Positions 7,601-13,175 of a stretch of 13,175 nt of DNA are shown piece after piece. The notes below the pieces were generated by a model. The model saw only the letters and a list, made by a program, of their open reading frames with translations. It was not told the DNA's origin and searched no databases. The stretch is from Synura sp. LO234KE (Eukaryota > Sar > Synurophyceae > Synurales > Mallomonadaceae): positions 1 to 13,175 of the forward strand of contig VKHC01000333.1 of assembly GCA_015143735.1 (NCBI GenBank). The letters are read 5' to 3'. Each line of letters starts with the position of its first letter. Position 1 is the first letter of the stretch. The position numbers and the translations under genes are program-made.

Positions 7601-7904
7601 AGTGTTGCAAATGGGGGCATCACGAAACAGAAGAGAAGAGGCGCAGAATATTATCAATACCAGGGAAGGGGTGTGGAGGAAGAAAATACACAGAACGCCT
7701 CAGGGAAGAGAGTGAAACTTCTCTCCCATTTACACCAGGAGAAATGGCAGGAAACGCACTGCGCGAAAAAGCAAACAACCACTTCGAGCGAGACCACTGA
7801 GCCAGAAAAGGCAAAAAACAAGAAAATGAGAAACTACCTAAGGCCGCAACCTGGGCGAGTAACGACTGCGGAGCCGAACCCAAGCATACCAAAGACTTCT
7901 TAGG

Positions 7905-8140
7905 TTACTTCGTCAGCACTGAGCTCCGCGGGCTAACGGACGGGGTAGCCACAGGTGCCGAATCCTCTAGTACGAGTCCCTCACGGTCTCGAAGCACTTG
8001 CTGTGCTTGAGAGGTCCGTAGTGTCTGAAGCTGATGTCGTGCATCTTTCCAGGAGCGGTCAATAGCAGCGATGATTTTGTCCCATAACTCTTATTTACAA
8101 GAGTATCCCGAGATACTGGACCTTAACTCTCAATGAGGTC
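7905..8140 (-). other. Coding-like remnant, possibly transposon-derived
   Basis: A minus-strand frame open at 8090-7905 reads ELWDKIIAAIDRSWKDARHQ followed by a polar tail. Immediately upstream in another frame lies VKVQYLGILL before a stop. A V-x-YLGILL segment followed by an amphipathic helix is reminiscent of the region after the catalytic core in LINE reverse transcriptases. No catalytic motif (such as YADD-like) is visible nearby, so the assignment is weak. Stops and a frame change suggest decay. Confidence 0.2.
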
Positions 8141-8195
8141 ACAATCCTTCAGGGAAATGTATCCCAGTCAGCTAGGGTCATAGATGCGCGGTGCC

Positions 8196-8447
8196 TTAGA
8201 GCTGCTCCAGAATGGACAGCAGGCCTAGGTGCTTGATGGGAGTGAGGGAGAAGAATTCCGAAAATATTCGAAAGTGATATTCCACCTGTGTTTGAAACAG
8301 GAGAACTTTTGGGCATCCCCGCAGATTCAGCTCAATGAAGCTCATATCAGTATCCCACTCTGGTTCCAGCAGTATGTAAATTAATAGGCTATATATCCTG
8401 TTGCTCTGAACATAGAACCTTCCGTGGGTTGTGTTGCTGGCTTTCAT
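8196..8447 (-). other. Short open frame, 83 codons, unassigned
   Basis: The frame starts with ATG and encodes a hydrophobic, Leu/Phe-rich peptide containing LNLRGCP, which weakly recalls a leucine-rich repeat, and TPIKHLGLLSILEQL near its end. No family is recognised. It could be an exon of a larger minus-strand gene or chance. It lies upstream, on the same strand, of the remnant at 8140-7905. Confidence 0.15.
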
Positions 8448-8449
8448 TG

Positions 8450-9880
8450 GGAAATGCCGTTTGGATGTATCTTGGGAAAGTGCAAGCTTAAAAGAATTCT
8501 CCCACTACAAGTGCTTCTATAATGAATGCATGCCAGTGGTGGCTGAGCATATTTCTGACAGAATTCTGCTAGCTTCGTTAGAGTAGTGGGAGCTGATCGC
8601 GGCAGTTCAATCTTTATGAACTACAAAGCTTAAATCAGATCAAGAATCTGATTCCCTGTCATCCTCGGAAAAATAAAAGCCGGCAATTATCTTCGACTGC
8701 TCCAAACCTCTTCGCTTCAATAAACTCAGGAGTGATATGGGGTCTCCGAATCGGAAGGATGGGACAGGATTGAGGGCTGGAGTTGTTTTACAAACTAGAA
8801 ATCTAAAGAGCGAATGTCGAAGGTTGGATAATTGGCGGAGACCAGAGAGATGGTTGGGTTTGTCCCTCGGATATTATTCGAGTCGAGGTAGGTCGGATTG
8901 GGGTGGGCGTTAGAGGTGCCGTTTGACTGAAAGTAGTTTTACACCGCGCTAGGACTTTAGGATCAGTTTTTGAACATTTCCCCCGAGCCCTTAAAAAGTG
9001 CGTAAACAGAACAGTTTTTTAAAAAACTAGAGCTGAATTGCCGATGCGTATATAAACAAATGGAACTTCAACATGCTCTTCTGAAAAATACGTACAGTAG
9101 ATTTTACACATTTTTGTGCGGTTTACGAGATATTTTGGCTTATATTTCTGGATAATCCATACTAAGCTGCATCCGATAAACTACCGTAGACTCTATAGCA
9201 CTACTTGGTTGTGAAGATCCGTTTCAAATACTACCAAAAGCAAGTTTTTGAGCTATCAATACGTGCATTACTTTAACTGTTTCAAAAATGGGCTAAGCTT
9301 AAAGTTCATTTGTTGAAAGAGTTTTGTAAATTTTTTCAACTACTAATCCACTTATTTGGTCCAAATGCATTTTTTAGATATTAGAATTAAATTGATGTAT
9401 TTCCTGTATTGTCTTGTGAGCCCCTTAGTGATTTGTCTTGCGTGAAGGATGCTCTAATATATATCTATTGTGATGTAAAACAAATAAGTATTATGAATTT
9501 AAGCACTTAATGTGCCCTAAAATCAACGAATTTTTTATTTTCTTTGGCCTACTTGGGCATAAGATTGATTAAAAGATGTCATTCAACTTTAGAATAAGCA
9601 GAAGTAGAGTAGAAGCAATATGGCACGAGTGATATAGGCTCGATGGCATGAGAACACACGTTTTGGATCATATCTTGCTAGAAACAACGGGATTTCATTT
9701 AATGTGCAGTAGTCGCAGCAAGGCATAAGGAACGAATATACTAGATATAGGTAACACGGGTTACATCGAATAGGGAAAAGAATACGTTAAAGATAAGAAA
9801 CAACGAAGTCCTAATTTGGACATTGAAAAGTCTAATTGAGGGGGAAAACCACTTTGTGTGGTAAGTTCCTGTCCCTGTTA
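8450..9880. other. AT-rich gene-free stretch
   Basis: I see no gene, RNA or transposon here. The part at 8740-8920 is G+T-rich on the plus strand like the block beyond 9880. Its minus strand has an open segment (about 8920-8806) rich in Asn, Pro, Thr and Ser after a TTTCAG acceptor-like site. A 16-bp perfect palindrome sits at 9013-9028. Confidence 0.5.
9013..9028. repeat. 16-bp perfect palindrome
   Basis: AGTTTTTT is followed directly by AAAAAACT. It is self-complementary with no spacer. It may be only an A/T-run effect in AT-rich DNA. Confidence 0.5.
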
Positions 9881-11894
9881 GGTAGCGACGAAATCATGAG
9901 GGGTTGTTGGTAGGAGGAAATGGATCAGGTTGGGTCTGTTTAGATCAAGTTAGCTCGAGCAAACGCTCACGGGGCTGCTGGTAGGCCGAGGGGTTTGCTA
10001 GGGTAATTATTGGTGCTCTCGAGAAGATTCTGGTCGTCTCGTAGCATTGGTCGTTTCTCGCCTGACAAAGTCACGTATATTTGTATGGGTGTTTGTTGGC
10101 ATGGGTTCGAGCACTGGGTTGGTGGTGGTAGTGTTATGAGGGGGATCTGGCTTAAGAGATGTCCCCAGCATGAAATTTGGAGGACTGGTGATCGGGGAGA
10201 CGCGTGGCGGGACATGGAGTAATTTGCGGACTAATGTTACCAGTGAGGGGTTGCCGTTGTGGGGTCGAGGTGGAAGGGTGAACCGGATCGGTCGTGGGGA
10301 AACGTTGAAGGCACAGGGTGCGAGCGATGGCAGGGGCGTGACATATCATCGGTAAACGAATATCCGATGTGGTATCTCGTTGGGACGAGGGAAGCGTCGG
10401 AGCGGGTATACTGCTGGGGAAGAGGGCGTGGCTGTGGATTGTCTAGTGTCCCCGGTGCCGTCCCGTGGCGGATGTTCGTTGTGGGGGAATAGAGAGGGGG
10501 CATCTATAGCATCAGAGTGAGGATAGAGATGTATGAAATCGAGGGAGATTTGTAAAATCAGTTCTTTTTGACTTCTGGGTTGAGGCGCTGAGTGGAGTCT
10601 GAGGTCCCGTGACTGTTGATATTCGAGCATTAAAGTCCTAATTCCGGCGATGTTTAGATTTAGTAGTCAATTTTCCCCCCGTCGTAGTGAGTGTTGTTGA
10701 TATTGGAAGTCGGAGAAGCTGTTGGTAGTATAGGTCCGTATGTAGAGCGATGTTTATCTAGTAGAGATAGGGGGTGTTGCAGAAGCGAGAGTGACCTGAT
10801 CGATTTTGGGTCGTTTTAAATTATTCCTATTGCTGTTGAAGGGCTGGCGGTAGGGGGTGTTGTCGATATAGTAATTGCGCAGGGTGTTCGTGTGAGGTGG
10901 AGATTGGACTGGTTAATTGTTTGTGTATGATGATGATCGAGATGTAGATGGTCGTTGGTAATAGTAATGCCTGGAATCGGAGCGTGGGGGATGGGTGGAA
11001 CGATCACATAGAGTTGATGTGGTGATTAATGTCATCGGGGATGATGTGATCGCTGTGTCTTGATTGTGTTCGTGGGTTATTTGCATGTTGTGCTGCCTGG
11101 GACATGGTAGCATTGGAAAAATGCATGGTCTGGCCTTCCGCGTTGGGAGCAGTTTATGCTGTTATTGATTTAGTTTGAATCAAGTCGACAGCGTGTTTTG
11201 AAGGTTGCTGTGTCGCTGGATTTGCCATTTGATGAATTGTCGAGATTTGGAGTTATAATCGATATCTTGACTTGATGAAAGGATTTGAGATTCTTTGTGG
11301 TGGAGCTAGGCATAGCTGAGCTCAAGGGGTTGAAAGCGTTTCTGATCTGGCCCTTTTAGGACGGTACAAACGGTGGTGATATTGGGAACAGAGTTGACAT
11401 CATAGAGAATTGAAAGAGGTAGATACTCAACTCGAAATAACGGTTAACCCTTGAATAGTGAGTACAGATTCTCCACTTAGCGTACGAATGGGATGTCTTT
11501 AATGCTGGTTGCCGGTAGTTTTGGAGAAGTCTATTCTTTGTTTTTCGTTTTTGTCTTAGAGTCAAGAATAGCTTATGCTCCAGAAGTCCATAGTTGTGGG
11601 GGCGATTTGGTGAGATTTTATATAGTTGGTCGGGGAATTCTGTGGGATGTTAACGAGATTGTAGACTGTGAGATAATAAATCAAACGTTGCATGGAGGTT
11701 GAATTCTTTCGTCCTGTGGGTGGTGTCAGGTAGCATTCTTAGCCGGGAGCGATGTAAGTTCAATGATTTTAGAACTGTAGGTTTTACTGTGGATACGAGG
11801 TTGTTGGATGGATTTAAGGGCTCGTAAGTAAGTTGATGGGGGAAGAGATAGTCTTGAAGATTCCCTTAACATGTTCTGGACTAATGGTTTGGGG

Positions 11895-11923
11895 TGGGCC
11901 AATCTTGGATGGGCCAATCTTGG
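11895..11923. repeat. 15-bp tandem duplication
   Basis: TGGGCCAATCTTGG(A/T) occurs twice in a row. The period is a multiple of 3, so the minus frame reads RLAHP twice. It looks like a recent replication-slippage duplication. Confidence 0.75.
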
Positions 11924-12315
11924 TGAATGCAGGTAGAAGCGTTTGGGACGATGGTGACAGTTGTGGAAAGGTTGTTGGAGATGGAAGATTGTTTGCAATT
12001 GATCGATAGTTGGAATTATGGAATATCTCCAAGTTGACTTCCTGGTGGTTGTACGCAGGGGTTTGTGATGCTGCCGGTTGGTACAGAGAATGGTCAATCG
12101 AACGAATTGGAACTGGTACTGATCCGAGTGTTTTGAATTTCAGATTTTATTTTGCTGAGAGCGTCGCAAAACTCTGTTGAGGCTACGTAGTTCGTGGCGG
12201 TGGGCTGTGGGTCATTCATGAGGGATCCGACACGACGAAGCGTGACTTTGTAAATGGCGTCGTCATAAGAGTAGATCAGGGGATTTCGTGGGTTGATTTG
12301 ACGGTCACGATGGCG

Positions 12316-12348
12316 GATGTTTCGAGATCGGTGATGTTTCGAGATCGG
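12316..12348. repeat. 17-bp tandem duplication
   Basis: GATGTTTCGAGATCGG occurs twice, 17 bp apart, without mismatch over 16 bp. The period is not a multiple of 3, so it would shift any reading frame crossing it. Confidence 0.75.
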
Positions 12349-12770
12349 GATTCTTGAGGGTTGTTACGAGCCTCTCTTAAATTGGTTCCTTGGTTTTTAT
12401 CCGCGATTACTAAGTTGGGATTCAATGTTGTCGTGGTGGCTTTGGAAGTATTCTTAACGTTGGCGATGTTTAGGGCATGTTGGCAATTCAGGAAATTTTG
12501 TTTGTTCGCTTGAAATCTGAGGTGGATGAGATAGTTGATAATCCTCGCTTGACAAGTGAATTTGCGTTTTGATGAAGGTGGTGGAAGAGAGACACCGTGA
12601 TTGTCCCACAAGAAATGTGAATTTTTTTATTAGTGGGTGGGGCACGTGAATATGCCCCGCATAGTGTCCTGACCTGGGCAAGGATCGTTACTTTGGGTAG
12701 TGTTACCGTTTCTTACTTTTGGTGCTTGAACCCAGTTAACACCGACGGTTTCACCGTGTGAGGTGTTTCT

Positions 12771-13175
12771 ATTATTATCACTGCTAGTGCTAAACTTGGA
12801 TTGCTTAATTAAGGTTGAAGTCAAAGGGCTTTAATAAAAGACTGGTAGTTATGAGCTTAAAAGAACAAAACTGAGGTTGACGATATTTACATAAATGTAT
12901 CTCCGACAGTCACAACACTGCTAGTGAGATTTATAGTTGAATACAATTGCATTGTATATTGTACTTAATACGTTGTCTTTTTACAGTCACAACTAGTAAA
13001 TTCGTGAGAATTTTAATCAAACGGGTCAACAAATCGACTCTACCGAAGACAGCATAAATATTTGCTTCATCCAATAGCTTACCTTCATTATTTTACCCCC
13101 TGTTGAGATCTACAAATTACTAGTTAATTTTTCTCTATGCATTGCGATCACGGGGTTTGGTATTTATTGTAAAAG
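12771..13175. other. AT-rich end of window, no gene seen
   Basis: No coding or RNA feature is supported. ACAGTCACAAC recurs at 12906-12916 and 12983-12993, each followed within a few bases by CTAGT. The window may end inside an intergenic region. Confidence 0.5.

Larger units (their letters stand above)
9880..12770 (-). other. Strand-asymmetric block, A+C-rich on the minus strand
   Basis: Over about 2.9 kb the plus strand has a strong excess of G over C and, less strongly, T over A. For example, 10081-10140 holds 26 G and 23 T against 4 C and 7 A. Minus-strand frames are unusually open and encode Thr, Pro, Ser, Asn and His-rich peptides. Two frames continue in register across clustered stops: 12824-12276 with TAA TAA near 12632-12627, and 10503-9967 with stops near 10236-10228. 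Low T on the minus strand depletes stop codons, so these frames are weak evidence of a gene. I find no reverse transcriptase, integrase or protease motif and no terminal repeats. A decayed retroelement read from the minus strand is one explanation; an A/C-rich non-coding transcript is another. Confidence 0.4.

Noticed and set aside
7520-7903. 127-codon plus-strand open frame, Lys/Glu/Thr-rich
   Set aside because: It begins inside repeat copy C, and its composition follows A- and G-rich low-complexity DNA. No domain is visible, although a repeat-encoded peptide is not excluded.
10103-10113. GGGTTCGAGCA, resembling a tRNA B box
   Set aside because: No A box at a suitable distance and no acceptor, D or anticodon stems can be paired around it.
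9967-12824. The many minus-strand open frames in the skewed block
   Set aside because: The minus strand is poor in T, which removes stop codons in all frames, so open length is not evidence of coding. Overlapping frames are equally open.
9841-13175. Search for long terminal repeats flanking the skewed block
   Set aside because: I compared the sequences around 9780-9900 with 12770-13175 on the direct strand and found no convincing long match. The partner repeat could lie outside the window.
1-13175. CRISPR arrays, rRNA genes and bacterial-type operons
   Set aside because: No regularly spaced repeats, no rRNA-like conserved segments and no Shine-Dalgarno-linked gene chains. The spliced genes show eukaryotic nuclear DNA.

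Overview
This is nuclear DNA from a eukaryote, probably a microbe or alga. The two firmly identified genes have spliceosomal introns with GT..AG ends that restore the reading frame at every junction. The introns are very short (45 to 83 bp, with two longer ones of 120 and 149 bp). Both genes use the standard code. The sequence alone does not let me name a lineage.

Layout. 1-1090: AT-rich DNA with no recognisable gene, holding two adjacent perfect inverted repeats. 1153-1906 (minus): a four-exon gene for mitochondrial ribosomal protein S9 (uS9m). 1907-1999: a 93-bp divergent promoter interval. 2000-4796 (plus): a seven-exon gene for a REXO1/REXO5-type DEDDh RNA exonuclease with an N-terminal CCCH zinc finger and a C-terminal RRM-like domain. 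4797-8450: GC-richer DNA with three diverged copies of a hairpin-rich repeat and a possible undescribed or broken multi-exon gene on the minus strand (about 7131-5888). 8450-9880: AT-rich DNA with no gene seen. 9880-12770: a 2.9-kb block with extreme strand asymmetry (G and T on the plus strand, A and C on the minus strand), perhaps a decayed retroelement or an A/C-rich gene remnant. 12770-13175: AT-rich DNA with nothing recognised.

How the genes work together. S9 acts in mitochondrial translation and the exonuclease in maturation of nuclear structural RNAs (5S rRNA, tRNA, snRNA or snoRNA 3' ends in relatives). They share one short promoter interval head to head, so co-regulation of two ribosome- and RNA-related housekeeping genes is plausible but inferred. 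The rest of the window looks like accessory or transposon-derived DNA. The best candidate for something undescribed is the minus-strand block at 5.9-7.1 kb. Its frames carry a repeated motif with conservative amino-acid changes, which suggests real past or present coding.
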